A DNA stretch of 64,000 nt from Xanthomonas sp. DAR 35659 (GCF_041242975.1 NZ_CP162488.1:62001-126000); one strand, 5' to 3'. Positions 44,041 through 53,837 are shown, numbered from the stretch's first letter. Numbers and translations are program-made. The notes: generated by a model from the sequence alone, not told the origin.

Positions 44041-45033
44041 ATGATCACTCGTAGAGGTTTCCTGGGCGCAGGCCTGGCCGCCGCCGCCGCCGCGCCGCTG
44101 GGCGCGCTGGCGCAGGCCGGCGGCGGCGGCCGGCTGCTCACCGCCACCGACGTGCACGTGGCCGACTACCCCACCGTGGAGGCGGTGCGCTGGTTCGGCC
44201 AGACCCTGGAGCGACAGACCGGCGGACGCCTGAAGCTGCGCCAGTACCACTCCGGCCAGCTCGGCCGCGAAGCCGAGGCGATCGACATGGCCCGCTTCGG
44301 CGCCATCGACATCACCCGCGTGTACTCCGGCGCGCTGAACAACACCTTCCCGCTGACCCAGGCGCTGTGCCTGCCGTATGTGTTCGACTCGGTGGCGCAC
44401 CTGCGCCGCGCGATCGACGGCCACGTCGGCGACAGCATCCTGGCCAGCTTCGAGCAGCGCGGCCTGGTCGGCCTGGCGATCTACGATTCCGGCGCGCGCT
44501 GCTTCTACAACACCAAGCACCCGCTGCACGAGCCCAAGGACCTGCACGGGCTCAAGCTGCGCGTGGCGTCCTCGGACATCTTCCTCAAGCTGATGCGCAT
44601 GCTCGGCGCCAACCCGACGCCGATGTCGCTGGGCGAGACCTTCTCGGCGATGGAGACGCACATGATCGACGGCGCCGAGAACAACATGCGCAGCTTCCAG
44701 TCCAGCCGCCACTTCGAGGCCGCCCGCTACTGGTCGCAGAGCGAACATTCCTATGCGCCGGACGTGCTGGTGATGTCGCGGCGCAGCTTCCAGGCGCTGT
44801 CGCCGGGCGACCGCGCGCTGGTGGTGGAGAGCGCGCGGCAATCGGTGGCGGTGATGCGCCAGCTGTGGGACACCTCCGAGGCCAAGGCCCGGCAGGACGT
44901 GATCGACTACGGGGTGGAGCTCAACACCGTGGACATGCCCGCCTTCCGCAAGGCCGCCGCGCCGCTGCTGGCCGAGTACCGGCGGCAGCCGGAGATCGAA
45001 ACCCTGTACCGCCGCATCCGCGATTTCGCCTGA
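44041..45033 (+). CDS. TRAP transporter substrate-binding protein (DctP family)
   Basis: A 330-residue periplasmic solute receptor with a twin-arginine signal (ITRRGFLGAGLAAAAAAPLG). Family motifs: GGRLKLRQYHSGQLGREAEA, DLHGLKLRVASSDIFLKLMR with the conserved Arg that pairs with the ligand carboxylate, and TFSAMETHMIDGAENNMRSF. These receptors bind carboxylated substrates such as uronates. It is followed by the two permease genes at 10 and 1 bp spacing, forming a complete TRAP system that would import (unsaturated) galacturonate. Confidence 0.93.
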   Translation: MITRRGFLGAGLAAAAAAPLGALAQAGGGGRLLTATDVHVADYPTVEAVRWFGQTLERQTGGRLKLRQYHSGQLGREAEAIDMARFGAIDITRVYSGALNNTFPLTQALCLPYVFDSVAHLRRAIDGHVGDSILASFEQRGLVGLAIYDSGARCFYNTKHPLHEPKDLHGLKLRVASSDIFLKLMRMLGANPTPMSLGETFSAMETHMIDGAENNMRSFQSSRHFEAARYWSQSEHSYAPDVLVMSRRSFQALSPGDRALVVESARQSVAVMRQLWDTSEAKARQDVIDYGVELNTVDMPAFRKAAAPLLAEYRRQPEIETLYRRIRDFA

Positions 45034-45043
45034 GGCCATCCCC

Positions 45044-45562
45044 ATGACCGACCCCGCCCTCGCCGTCCCGGTGGCGCCGCTGCAGCGGCTGCTGGACCGG
45101 ATCGCCCACCTCGCCATCGGCATCGCCGCCGCCGCCCTGCTCGGGCTGGTGGTGGTGCAGGGCTGGCAGGTGTTCACCCGCTACGTGCTCAACGATTCGC
45201 CGAGCTGGACCGAGCCGGTGACGCTGCTGTTGCTGAGCACCGCGATGAGCCTGGGCGCCGCCGCCGGCGTGCACACCCGGCGTCATTTCGGCTTCTTCCT
45301 GCTGGCCGAGAAGCTGCACGCGCACCTGCGCCGCGGCATCGACCTGCTGCGTCCGCTGCTGATCGTCGCCATCGGCGCGGTCATCGCCTGGTGGAGCGGC
45401 GTGCTGCTGCTGGACGGGCTGGACATCAAGATGGCCGGCGCGCAGTTGCCGCAGAGCATCAACTACCTGCCGCTGGCGATCGGCGGCGCGCTGATGAGCG
45501 TGTTCGCGCTGTACCAGGCGTGGCAGGTCCTGCGCCCGGCCACTGCCGAAGGAGTGAACTGA
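45044..45562 (+). CDS. TRAP transporter small permease (DctQ family)
   Basis: A 172-residue membrane protein with four helices (LAIGIAAAALLGLVVVQGW, WTEPVTLLLLSTAMSLGAAA, LLIVAIGAVIAWWSGVLLLD, LPLAIGGALMSVFALYQAWQ). The VFTRYVLNDSPSWTEP segment is the family hallmark. It associates with the large permease and receptor. Its stop is 1 bp before the next ATG. Confidence 0.92.
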   Translation: MTDPALAVPVAPLQRLLDRIAHLAIGIAAAALLGLVVVQGWQVFTRYVLNDSPSWTEPVTLLLLSTAMSLGAAAGVHTRRHFGFFLLAEKLHAHLRRGIDLLRPLLIVAIGAVIAWWSGVLLLDGLDIKMAGAQLPQSINYLPLAIGGALMSVFALYQAWQVLRPATAEGVN

Positions 45563-45563
45563 C

Positions 45564-46847
45564 ATGGCCATCGCACTCCTGCTCGGGCTGTTCGTGCTGT
45601 TGCTGTTGATCGGCGTGCCGGTGGCGTATGCGCTGGGCGCCGCTGCGCTGGCGACGATCCTGTACCTGGACCTGCCGGCGATCGTGCTGGTGCAGCAGAT
45701 CTCCGCCGGCAGCGGCTCGGCGTCGCTGATCGCCATTCCGCTGTTCATCTTCGCCGGCGAACTGATGCTGCGCGGCGGCATCTCCGAACGCCTGATCGCG
45801 CTGGCGTCGTCGCTGGTCGGGCGCATGCGCGGCGGCCTGGGCCAGGTCAGCGTGCTGTCCTCGCTGTTCTTCGGCGGTGTGTCCGGTTCGGCCATCGCCG
45901 ACGTCTCGGCGGTCGGCGGCACGATGATTCCGCAGATGATCAAGCGCGGCTACGACCGCGACTACGCGGTCAACGTCAGCATGACCGCGGCGCTGGTGGC
46001 GCTGCTGGTGCCGCCCTCGCACAACCTGATCCTGTTCTCGGCCGCGGCCGGCGGCGGCCTGTCGATCGCGGACCTGTTCGCGGCCGGCATCGTGCCGGCG
46101 CTGCTGATGACCGCGGCGATGATGATCACCGGCTATGCGGTGGCGCGTTCGCGCGGCTACGGCACCGAGGCGTTCCCAGGCTGGCGCGCGGTGGCGCTGC
46201 GCCTGATCGGCGCGCTGCCGGGCCTGGGCCTGGTGGCGCTGATCTTCGTCGGCATCCGCGCCGGCATCTTCACGGCGGTGGAGAGCGCGGCGATCGCGGT
46301 GGTGTACGCGCTGCTGGTCACCGCGCTGCTGTACCGGCAACTGCGCTGGGCCGAGTTCTTCGCCGCGGTGACGCATGCCGCGCGCACCACCGGGGTGATC
46401 CTGTTCGTGATCGCCACCGCGGCGGTGTTCGGCTGGCTGCTGGCCTACCTGCAGGTGCCGGCGGCGGCGGTGCACCTGCTGCAGTCCATCGCCCACAGCC
46501 AGCACACCGTGCTGCTGATGATCGTGGTGATGCTGCTGCTGCTGGGCATGTTCATGGACCTGGCGCCGAAGATCCTGATCTGCACGCCGATCTTCCTGCC
46601 GGTGGCCAAGGCCTACGGCATCGACCCGATCCACTTCGGGTTGGTGATGGTGCTGGCCGGCGGCATCGGCCTGATCACCCCGCCGGTGGGCTCGGTGCTG
46701 TTCATCGGCACCTCGATCGGGCAGATCACCGTGGCCCAGAGCATGCGCACGATCTGGCCGTTCTGGCTGGCGGCGCTGTGCGTGCTGCTGATCGTGGCGT
46801 TCTTCCCGGAACTGTCGCTGTGGCTGCCGCGCGCGCTGCGCGGGTGA
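45564..46847 (+). CDS. TRAP transporter large permease (DctM family)
   Basis: A 427-residue protein with about twelve hydrophobic segments that carries the ion-coupled transport path. Typical DctM motifs are PLFIFAGELMLRGGISERLI, GGVSGSAIADVSAVGGTMIP and VLAGGIGLITPPVGSVLFIG. Length is normal for the family. Last gene of the TRAP operon; the LacI regulator follows in the same direction 121 bp downstream. Confidence 0.93.
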   Translation: MAIALLLGLFVLLLLIGVPVAYALGAAALATILYLDLPAIVLVQQISAGSGSASLIAIPLFIFAGELMLRGGISERLIALASSLVGRMRGGLGQVSVLSSLFFGGVSGSAIADVSAVGGTMIPQMIKRGYDRDYAVNVSMTAALVALLVPPSHNLILFSAAAGGGLSIADLFAAGIVPALLMTAAMMITGYAVARSRGYGTEAFPGWRAVALRLIGALPGLGLVALIFVGIRAGIFTAVESAAIAVVYALLVTALLYRQLRWAEFFAAVTHAARTTGVILFVIATAAVFGWLLAYLQVPAAAVHLLQSIAHSQHTVLLMIVVMLLLLGMFMDLAPKILICTPIFLPVAKAYGIDPIHFGLVMVLAGGIGLITPPVGSVLFIGTSIGQITVAQSMRTIWPFWLAALCVLLIVAFFPELSLWLPRALRG

Positions 46848-46927
46848 GCCATCGCCGCGTCGCCGGCGTCGTGCGCCGGCGGCGTCGATTTCCGCCAATT
46901 CCGCCATCGCGCGTGGAGTGAACATGA

Positions 46928-46937
46928 CTACCGGTAG
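46928..46937. promoter_or_regulatory. Perfect palindrome in lacI leader, possible autoregulatory site
   Basis: CTACCGGTAG is a perfect 10-bp palindrome in TGACTACCGGTAGAATC, 31 bp upstream of the regulator's start. It shares TGAC and ACCGGT with the putative LacI operators but with an extra base, so binding is only a possibility. Confidence 0.35.
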
Positions 46938-46968
46938 AATCCGAGCTCTTCCGTCCGGTCTTCCGTCC

Positions 46969-48027
46969 ATGGCGCCGAGCAAACCCACCCCGTCCGATGT
47001 CCACGCGTCCGTCCATGGCAAGGCGGCGACGATCAACGACATCGCGCGTTTGTCCGGGGTGTCGAAGAAGACGGTGTCGCGGATCATCAACAACTCGCCG
47101 TTGGTGCGCAAGGACACCCGCGAGAAGGTCGAGGCGCTGATGCGCGAGGTCGGCTACGCGCCGGACCCGCTGGCGCGCGGACTGGCGTTCCGCCGCTCGT
47201 TCCTGATCGGCATGGTCTACGACAACCCCACCGCGCAGTACATCGTGGACATGCAGTACGGCGCGCTGGACGCGCTGCGCGGCTCCAGCTTCGAACTGGT
47301 GGTGCATCCCTGCGACAGCCGCAGTCCCGGCTACATCGAGGGCGTGCGCCGCTTCGTGCAGCAGCAGAAGCTGCACGGGGTGATCCTGGTGCCGCGCGCC
47401 TCCGAGGACCAGGCGCTGGCGGACATGCTCGCCGGCATCGGCGTGCGCTACACCCGCATCGCCTCGCTGCCGCTGGACGCCACCTCGCAGATGGTGGTCA
47501 CCCACGACCGCGACGGCGCCGCCGAGGCCGCCGACTACCTGCTATCGCTGGGCCACCGCGACATCGCCCTGATCACCGGCCCCAGCGCCTACCGCTCCGC
47601 GCACGAGCGCACCGCGGGCTTCATCGATGCGCTGACCCGGCGCGGCATCGAACTGCCGCCGGAGCGCATCGTCGAGGCCGGCTACACCTTCGAATCCGGC
47701 GTGGCCGCGGCCGAGAAGCTGCTGCTGGGCAAGCGCCGCCCGAGTGCGATCTTCACCGGCAACGACGAGATGGCGGCCGGCGTGTACAAGGTCGCGCTGC
47801 GCGCCAACATCAACATCCCGCGGCAACTGTCGATCATCGGCTACGACGACAGCCCGCTGGCCTCGCGCCTGTGGCCGTCGCTGACCTCGGTGCGCCGCCA
47901 CACCCGCGACACCGGACGCACCGCCGCGGCGATGCTGATCCAGCCCGAAGGCACCCCGGCGCTGGCGATCGCCAGCGTGCGCCCGCACCTGATCGTGCGC
48001 GACTCCTGCCAGCCGCCGGAGGATTGA
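46969..48027 (+). CDS. LacI-family regulator of the uronate genes
   Basis: A 352-residue transcription factor. The helix-turn-helix ATINDIARLSGVSKKTVSRI is at residues 23-42, with a PLARGLAFRRS hinge region and a periplasmic-binding-protein-like core (SAIFTGNDEMAAGVYKVALR, IIGYDDSPLASRLWPSLTSV). It sits between the TRAP operon and kduI/kduD, suggesting it is a KdgR-like repressor whose inducer is KDG or a related keto acid. The ATG at 46969 is chosen because the region upstream has the palindrome and no HTH residues; an upstream in-frame ATG (46924) would run through it. Target operators are proposed at 1373, 1530, 43098 and 48344. Confidence 0.88.
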   Translation: MAPSKPTPSDVHASVHGKAATINDIARLSGVSKKTVSRIINNSPLVRKDTREKVEALMREVGYAPDPLARGLAFRRSFLIGMVYDNPTAQYIVDMQYGALDALRGSSFELVVHPCDSRSPGYIEGVRRFVQQQKLHGVILVPRASEDQALADMLAGIGVRYTRIASLPLDATSQMVVTHDRDGAAEAADYLLSLGHRDIALITGPSAYRSAHERTAGFIDALTRRGIELPPERIVEAGYTFESGVAAAEKLLLGKRRPSAIFTGNDEMAAGVYKVALRANINIPRQLSIIGYDDSPLASRLWPSLTSVRRHTRDTGRTAAAMLIQPEGTPALAIASVRPHLIVRDSCQPPED

Positions 48028-48029
48028 AG

Positions 48030-48306
48030 CCCCTCTCCCGCCGGGAGAGGGGTTGGGGTGAGGGTCCGGCGCGAAAGCGACGCGCGGAGTTTGGGCACAC
48101 GAGGCTGCGCCCGTCCCCTCATCCGCCCCTGCGGGGCACCTTCTCCCGACGGGAGAAGGAAGAGCCGAGCCCCTCTCCCATCGGGAGAGGGGTTGGGGTG
48201 AGGGTCCGGCGCGAAAGCGACGCGCGGAGTTTGGGCACACGAGGCTGTGCCCGTACCCTCAACCGCCCCTGCGGGGCACCTTCTCCCGATGGGAGAAGGA
48301 AGAGCT
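48030..48306 (+). repeat. Two tandem copies of a 140-bp intergenic repeat
   Basis: Copies begin at 48030 and 48170 (period 140 bp) and are almost identical. Each opens with CCCCTCTCCC-GGGAGAGGGG and closes with CTTCTCCC-GGGAGAAGG, both self-complementary, with GCGCGAAAGCGACGCGCGG between. Shorter versions lie at 50104-50150 and 50864-50900. These are likely mobile palindromic elements; the outer stems may terminate the regulator transcript. Confidence 0.9.
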
Positions 48307-48343
48307 GCGTGCACGGTTGCACCTCATTTCGTGCACTGCGCAA

Positions 48344-49274
<931 letters not shown>

Positions 49275-49338
49275 GCGTGCGCGCCACCGGCGCCGCGCCG
49301 TTCCATCGCATCCGCATCACCCTCAGGGAGCATCCGCA

Positions 49339-50094
49339 ATGACGAATCCGTTCAGTCTCGAAGGCAAGGTCGCGCTGGTCACCGGCGCCAACACCGGCCT
49401 GGGCCAGGGCATCGCGTTGGCGCTGGCGCAGGCCGGCGCCGACATCGCCGCCGCCGGCATCCAGGCGCCGACCGAGACCGAGCAAAAGGTCACCGCGCTG
49501 GGCCGCCGCTTCGTCGCCATCGAGGCCAACCTGATCAGCATCGAGCCGGTGCAGCGCATCCTCGACGAGACCCTGGCCGGGCTCGGCCGCCTCGACATCC
49601 TGGTCAACAACGCCGGGCTGATCCGCCGCGCCGACGCGGTCGATTTCAGCGAGCAGGACTGGGATGACGTCATGAACGTCAACATCAAGTCCGCGTTCTT
49701 CATGGCCCAGGCCGCCGGCCGCCACTTCATCGCCCAGGGCCGCGGCAAGATCATCAACATCGCCTCGATGCTGTCGTTCCAGGGCGGCATCCGCGTGCCC
49801 TCGTACACCGCCAGCAAGTCCGGCATCGCCGGCATCACCCGCCTGCTGGCCAACGAGTGGGGCGCCAAGGGCGTCAACATCAACGCCATCGCTCCGGGCT
49901 ACATGGCCACCGACAACACCGCGCAGCTGCGTGCCGACGCGGCCCGCAACCAGTCGATCCTGGACCGCATCCCGGCCGGGCGCTGGGGCGTGCCGGAGGA
50001 CCTGGGCGGCACCGCCGTGTTCCTGGCCAGCAGCGCCTCGGACTACGTCAACGGCACCGTGATCCCCGTCGACGGCGGCTGGCTCGCCCGCTGA
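49339..50094 (+). CDS. kduD: 2-dehydro-3-deoxy-D-gluconate 5-dehydrogenase
   Basis: A 251-residue short-chain dehydrogenase that reduces 2,5-diketo-3-deoxygluconate to KDG using NADH. SDR motifs are TGANTGLGQGIALAL (cofactor), LVNNAGLIRRADAVDF, and the catalytic set with a Ser in the ASMLSFQGGIRVPSYTASKS block plus YxxxK. NINAIAPGYMATDNTAQLRA is specific to KduD. It follows kduI, and the next gene is an isomerase of the same pathway. Confidence 0.95.
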   Translation: MTNPFSLEGKVALVTGANTGLGQGIALALAQAGADIAAAGIQAPTETEQKVTALGRRFVAIEANLISIEPVQRILDETLAGLGRLDILVNNAGLIRRADAVDFSEQDWDDVMNVNIKSAFFMAQAAGRHFIAQGRGKIINIASMLSFQGGIRVPSYTASKSGIAGITRLLANEWGAKGVNINAIAPGYMATDNTAQLRADAARNQSILDRIPAGRWGVPEDLGGTAVFLASSASDYVNGTVIPVDGGWLAR

Positions 50095-50103
50095 CGCCGT
50101 TCC

Positions 50104-50150
50104 TTCTCCCTTCGGGAGAAGGTGCCCGAAGGGCGGATGAGGGTACGACC
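50104..50150 (+). repeat. Short palindromic intergenic repeat
   Basis: CTTCTCCCTTCGGGAGAAGG followed by CGGATGAGGG is a partial copy of the 140-bp repeat at 48030-48306. Its perfect stem between kduD and the RpiB-family gene could attenuate transcription. Confidence 0.75.
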
Positions 50151-50197
50151 ACCGCCGACCTCTCCTAACCAAACCAATCCCCCACCAAAGGACCCCC

Positions 50198-50854
50198 ATG
50201 AAAATCGCACTAATGAATGAGTTCAGTCAGGCCGCCAAGAACCCGGTGATCCTGCAGCAGCTCAACGACGTCGCCGCCGCGCAGGGCCACAGCGTGTTCA
50301 ACGTCGGCATGGACGGCGACAACGACCATCGCCTGACCTACATCCACCTGGGCATCTGCGCCGGCCTGCTGCTCAATGCCAAGGCGGTGGATTTCGTGGT
50401 GGCCGGCTGCGGCACCGGGCAGGGCGCGATGATGTCGCTCAACGCGCACCCGGGCGTGTTCTGCGGCTACTGCATCGAACCCACCGACGCCTACCTGTTC
50501 GCCCAGGTCAACAACGGCAACGCGCTGGCGCTGGCCTTCGCCAAGGGCTACGGCTGGGGCGCGGAAATCAACGTGCGCTACATCTTCGAGAAGGCCTTCG
50601 GCGGCGAGCGCGGCATGGGCTATCCGGCCGAGCGCCGCGAATCGCAGCAGGCCAATGCCGGCATCCTGACCCAGGTCAAGCAGGCCCTGGCCAAGTCCTA
50701 CCTGGACGGCCTGCGCGCGCTGGATCCGGAGCTGGTCAAGCAGGCGGTCGGCGGCGAGCGTTTCCAGCAGTGCTTCTTCGCCAACGCGCAGGACGCGGAG
50801 CTGCGCGCCTTCGTCGCCGGCGTGCTGGGCAAGCCGGAAGCCGCCGCGGCCTGA
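50198..50854 (+). CDS. RpiB/LacAB-family sugar isomerase, DhuI-like
   Basis: A 218-residue protein with an RpiB fold: MKIALMNEFSQAAKNPVILQ, DFVVAGCGTGQGAMMSLNAH (ligand-binding glycine loop and Cys), FCGYCIEPTDAYLFAQVNNG and ALALAFAKGYGWGAEIN. RpiB itself is about 150 residues; the extra C-terminal ~60 and the uronate context fit the DhuI type, an RpiB-fold isomerase that acts on 4-deoxy-5-ketouronates in place of KduI. The cluster would thus contain two unrelated isomerases for one step, or this enzyme serves another uronate. It follows kduD by 103 bp. Confidence 0.75.
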   Translation: MKIALMNEFSQAAKNPVILQQLNDVAAAQGHSVFNVGMDGDNDHRLTYIHLGICAGLLLNAKAVDFVVAGCGTGQGAMMSLNAHPGVFCGYCIEPTDAYLFAQVNNGNALALAFAKGYGWGAEINVRYIFEKAFGGERGMGYPAERRESQQANAGILTQVKQALAKSYLDGLRALDPELVKQAVGGERFQQCFFANAQDAELRAFVAGVLGKPEAAAA

Positions 50855-50863
50855 TCGCATCAA

Positions 50864-50900
50864 GCCCCTCTCCCGCGGGAGAGGGGTTGGGGTGAGGGCC
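50864..50900 (+). repeat. Short palindromic intergenic repeat
   Basis: CCCCTCTCCCGCGGGAGAGGGG followed by TTGGGGTGAGGG is a second partial copy of the 140-bp element, between the isomerase and the SGNH esterase genes. Confidence 0.75.
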
Positions 50901-51000
50901 GAATGGTTCGACCAATCTGCACCGCGTCCCTATCGCCTCGCCGCGATCGCCACGAAGGAAGCGGCGGCGCAAGCGCGGACGCCGCGCAACGGAGTCCACC

Positions 51001-52149
51001 ATGCGCCTGTTCGTGTCCGTAACGTTGTGGCTGCTCTGCATCGGGATCGCCTGCGCCGCACCGCAGCGCGTGTTCATCGCCGGCGACTCCACCGCGGCCG
51101 AATACGGTCCCGGGCGCGCGCCGCAGGCCGGCTGGGGCCAGGCCCTGCAGAGCTATCTGGATCCGGCCGCCTGGCAGGTGCGCAACCACGCCAAGGGTGG
51201 ACGCAGCGCGCGCAGCTTCATCGCCGAGGGCCGCCTCGACGCGATCGCCAAGGAGCTGCGGCTCGGCGACGTGCTGCTGATCCAATTCGGGCACAACGAC
51301 GCCAAGGTCGAAGACCCGAACCGCTACGACGATCCGCAGCAGGCCTATCCGCAGTACCTTTCGCGCTACGTGGCGCTGGCCCGCGACAAGGGCGCCACGC
51401 CGATCCTGCTCACGCCCGCCGCGCGCCTGCTGTACGACTTCGGCTCCTTGCTCGACACCCACGGGCTGTACACCCAGGCGGTACGGCGCCTGGCCGCCGA
51501 GCAGCAGGTGGCGTTGATCGATCTCAATGCCAGCAGCAGCGCCTGGATTCGCGCGCTGGGCGAACGGGCCGCCAAGCCGTACTTCCTGTTCGTGCCGGAA
51601 CAGGGCAAGGCCGACGGCACCCATTTCAGCCACGCCGGCGCGGCCGCGGTAGCGTGCCTGGTGGTGCGCGACTGGGCGGCCTTGCAGCCGGCATTGAAGG
51701 CCCAGCTGCGCCGCGACATCGACTGCGGGATGCCGGCTGACCGCGTGGCGGCTGCGGCGCCGGCGCCGGCCGCGCAACCGATGCCGGCGGCATCGCGGGT
51801 GGTGCAGGAAGGCGACCTGGCCCGCACCCAACCCGGCCCGCATGGCGGATCCGGCGACACCACCGCCTATCCGTTCTTCGCCGACGCCCCCGGCCTGGCC
51901 TTCGTGCTGCGCAAGCGCGTGTTGCACAAGGGCGCCGGCATCGGCCTGCATCTGCACGACAAGGACGAGATCTACTACATCGTCAGCGGCCGCGGCCTGT
52001 ACGCGCTGGACGGCCGGCAGTACGCCGTCGGCCCCGGCCACGCGTTGCTGACGCGGCCGGGCAGCACGCATGCGTTGCAGCAGGTGGGCGAAGACGATCT
52101 GGTGCTGCTGCTGGCGTATCCGGTCGCAACGCCCGCTGGCGCCCACTGA
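51001..52149 (+). CDS. Exported SGNH acetylesterase fused to a cupin domain
   Basis: A 382-residue protein with a signal peptide (RLFVSVTLWLLCIGIACA). Residues 22-240 are an SGNH/GDSL esterase like rhamnogalacturonan acetylesterase: FIAGDSTAAEYGP (Ser), NHAKGGRSARSF (Gly), LIQFGHNDAKVED (Asn) and DGTHFSHAGA (Asp-His). A proline-alanine linker (~245-262) leads to a C-terminal cupin (VLHKGAGIGLHLHDKDEIYY and RPGSTHALQQVGEDDLVLLL) with the His-x-His, Glu and His metal set. The fusion may deacetylate pectin while sensing or processing a sugar acid. Last gene of the uronate cluster on this strand. Confidence 0.85.
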   Translation: MRLFVSVTLWLLCIGIACAAPQRVFIAGDSTAAEYGPGRAPQAGWGQALQSYLDPAAWQVRNHAKGGRSARSFIAEGRLDAIAKELRLGDVLLIQFGHNDAKVEDPNRYDDPQQAYPQYLSRYVALARDKGATPILLTPAARLLYDFGSLLDTHGLYTQAVRRLAAEQQVALIDLNASSSAWIRALGERAAKPYFLFVPEQGKADGTHFSHAGAAAVACLVVRDWAALQPALKAQLRRDIDCGMPADRVAAAAPAPAAQPMPAASRVVQEGDLARTQPGPHGGSGDTTAYPFFADAPGLAFVLRKRVLHKGAGIGLHLHDKDEIYYIVSGRGLYALDGRQYAVGPGHALLTRPGSTHALQQVGEDDLVLLLAYPVATPAGAH

Positions 52150-52253
52150 ACGACAGACGGCGGCGGCGATCGCCTAACGGCGTGCACCGCTCGCCGCGGC
52201 CAAGCTTCCCGACGCGACGCGACGTGCTGGCGGGGGCCATTCATTCCGCCATC

Positions 52254-52868
52254 TCATTCCGCCATCGCCGCCTCGCGCTCGGCGGAGATCGGGAACAGCG
52301 TGCGGCCGATGGCCTGTGCGGTTTCCAGGTGCGTTGCGGGGTCCTGCACTTCGGAGTCCGCCAGCAGCGTCGACGACAGCACCCGCGCGCCGCAGTAGTC
52401 GAAGATGCCATGGTCGATCTGCGTCTTCATCGCCTCGGCATAGCCATGCCGGGCATAGGTCGGGGCATCCGCGCCGGCGACGCCGAGCAGGTGCACCTGC
52501 AGATGCCGCAGCTTCTTCACCAATCCGCCCTGGGCGCTGAAGTCGAAGGCCCAGCCATTGCTGAACACCCGGTCGATCCATCCCTTCATCAGGCCCGGCA
52601 TGGACCACCAGTAGACCGGATACACCAGCAGCAGCGCCTGGTGGCGGTCGATCCTGGCCTGCTCGTCGAGCACGTCGGCCGGCGGCGATGCCTGGGTGCG
52701 GTGCACCGCGAGGTCGGCGGCGGTGAAGCGTGGATCGAACCCCTCCGCCGCCAGGTCCGCGACGTCGAAGCCATGCCCGGCGGAGGCGATGCCCTGGCCG
52801 ACGCGCTGGGCGATGCCGTGGGTGAGCGAGCCCGGTTCGGGATGGGAGACGACGATGAGTGCGCGCAT
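52254..52868 (-). CDS. NAD(P)H-dependent flavin oxidoreductase (quinone reductase type)
   Basis: A 204-residue flavodoxin-fold protein of the MdaB/NQO family: MRALIVVSHPEPGSLTHGIA (FMN phosphate loop), ALLLVYPVYWWSMPGLMKGW and WIDRVFSNGWAFDF. Such enzymes reduce quinones or drugs with NAD(P)H in the cytoplasm. It is divergent from a TetR regulator with a 71-bp intergenic operator-like sequence, so induction by a quinone or drug is plausible. The start at 52868 matches the family's MxxLIVxxHP opening. Confidence 0.9.
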   Translation of the reverse strand: MRALIVVSHPEPGSLTHGIAQRVGQGIASAGHGFDVADLAAEGFDPRFTAADLAVHRTQASPPADVLDEQARIDRHQALLLVYPVYWWSMPGLMKGWIDRVFSNGWAFDFSAQGGLVKKLRHLQVHLLGVAGADAPTYARHGYAEAMKTQIDHGIFDYCGARVLSSTLLADSEVQDPATHLETAQAIGRTLFPISAEREAAMAE

Positions 52869-52905
52869 CGGGATTCCTGGGAGGGCAAGGCGACGGATGT
52901 GGTAA

Positions 52906-52934
52906 TATACTTTTAGTAACCTACTTTTGGTATA
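52906..52934. promoter_or_regulatory. Palindromic TetR-type operator
   Basis: TATAC at 52906-52910 and GTATA at 52930-52934 bracket a TACTTTT-AGTAACC/TACTTTT-GGTA direct repeat in the 71-bp TetR/oxidoreductase divergent gap. This strongly suggests a regulator-binding site overlapping both promoters; the AT-rich sequence stands out from the surrounding DNA. Confidence 0.6.
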
Positions 52935-52939
52935 TGTAG

Positions 52940-53602
52940 ATGTCAACTGACTCTGCGCCATCCGCGCCCCCTCGACCGGCCCGCCCCCGGCTGGCGCGCG
53001 AAGACCGCCATCGGCAGTTGCTGGACGTCGCCTGGCGGCTGGTGCGCGACGAGGGAACCGATGCGCTGACGCTGGGGCGGCTGGCCGAGCAGGCCGGCGT
53101 CACCAAGCCCGTGGTGTACGACCACTTCCAGTCGCGGGAAGGCCTGCTCGCGGCGCTGTATCTGGAGTACGACGCGCGCCAGAGCGCCCTGCTGGACGCC
53201 GCACTGGCCGCCAGCGAACCGACCCTGGCCAGCCGCGCGAGGGTGATCGCATCGTCCTACGTCGGTTGCGTGATGACGCAGGGGCGCGAGCTTCCGGGCG
53301 TCGCCGCGGCGCTGGTCGGCTCCCCCGCGTTGGAGAAGGTCAAGCGCGATTGGGAGGTCGCGTTCCTGGACAAGTGCCGCAGCGTACTGGGGCCGTTCGC
53401 GCGGGGCCACACGATCGCGCCGGCCGCGCTGCGCGCGATGCTCGGTGCCGCCGATGCGTTGTCCTATGCCGCCGCCGCTGGCGAGGTCAGCGCCGAAGAC
53501 GCGCAGCAGGAACTGTTCGTCCTCATCGTGGCGATGGTGGAGAGGAGCCGGGCGGCGGTCGCTGTCCCGGCCGCGCCTGCCCGGGCGCGCAAGCGGCCGT
53601 GA
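52940..53602 (+). CDS. TetR-family transcriptional regulator
   Basis: A 220-residue repressor with a TetR HTH (LDVAWRLVRDEGTDALTLGR, LAEQAGVTKPVVYDHFQSRE) at residues ~30-75 and an all-helical ligand domain. Very likely controls itself and the divergent oxidoreductase through the palindrome between them. The basic proline-rich N-terminus before the HTH is unstructured. The ATG at 52940 lies 6 bp downstream of the operator, suggesting a leaderless or short-leader transcript. Confidence 0.9.
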   Translation: MSTDSAPSAPPRPARPRLAREDRHRQLLDVAWRLVRDEGTDALTLGRLAEQAGVTKPVVYDHFQSREGLLAALYLEYDARQSALLDAALAASEPTLASRARVIASSYVGCVMTQGRELPGVAAALVGSPALEKVKRDWEVAFLDKCRSVLGPFARGHTIAPAALRAMLGAADALSYAAAAGEVSAEDAQQELFVLIVAMVERSRAAVAVPAAPARARKRP

Positions 53603-53837
53603 ACGGCCGGACTGCGGACGCAGGGTGCACGCGAGGCGCATGAAACGGCGCCAGCGGCGCGCCGGCTGCCAACGCGCGCATTGCCGCGGCGCCATCCGCC
53701 AACCGCCCGGTGCTGCAGCCGTTCGCTGAAACCTGCACCTGTGCCCGGCGCGCAGGCCGTGATCGCCTCGGCGAGCACGGCAGCCGGTGGCACCGGCACG
53801 CTCCATGCGCAGGTGGCGTTTCGGCCGCCCGCGGCGG

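Noticed and set aside
48030..48306. CRISPR array or duplicated gene
   Set aside because: The 140-bp units are directly adjacent, contain palindromic stems and no coding pattern; they match intergenic repeat fragments at 50104 and 50864.
50198..50854. Ribose-5-phosphate isomerase B of the pentose phosphate pathway
   Set aside because: The length (218 residues against about 150) and position after kduID favour a uronate isomerase; fold membership alone does not support rpiB.
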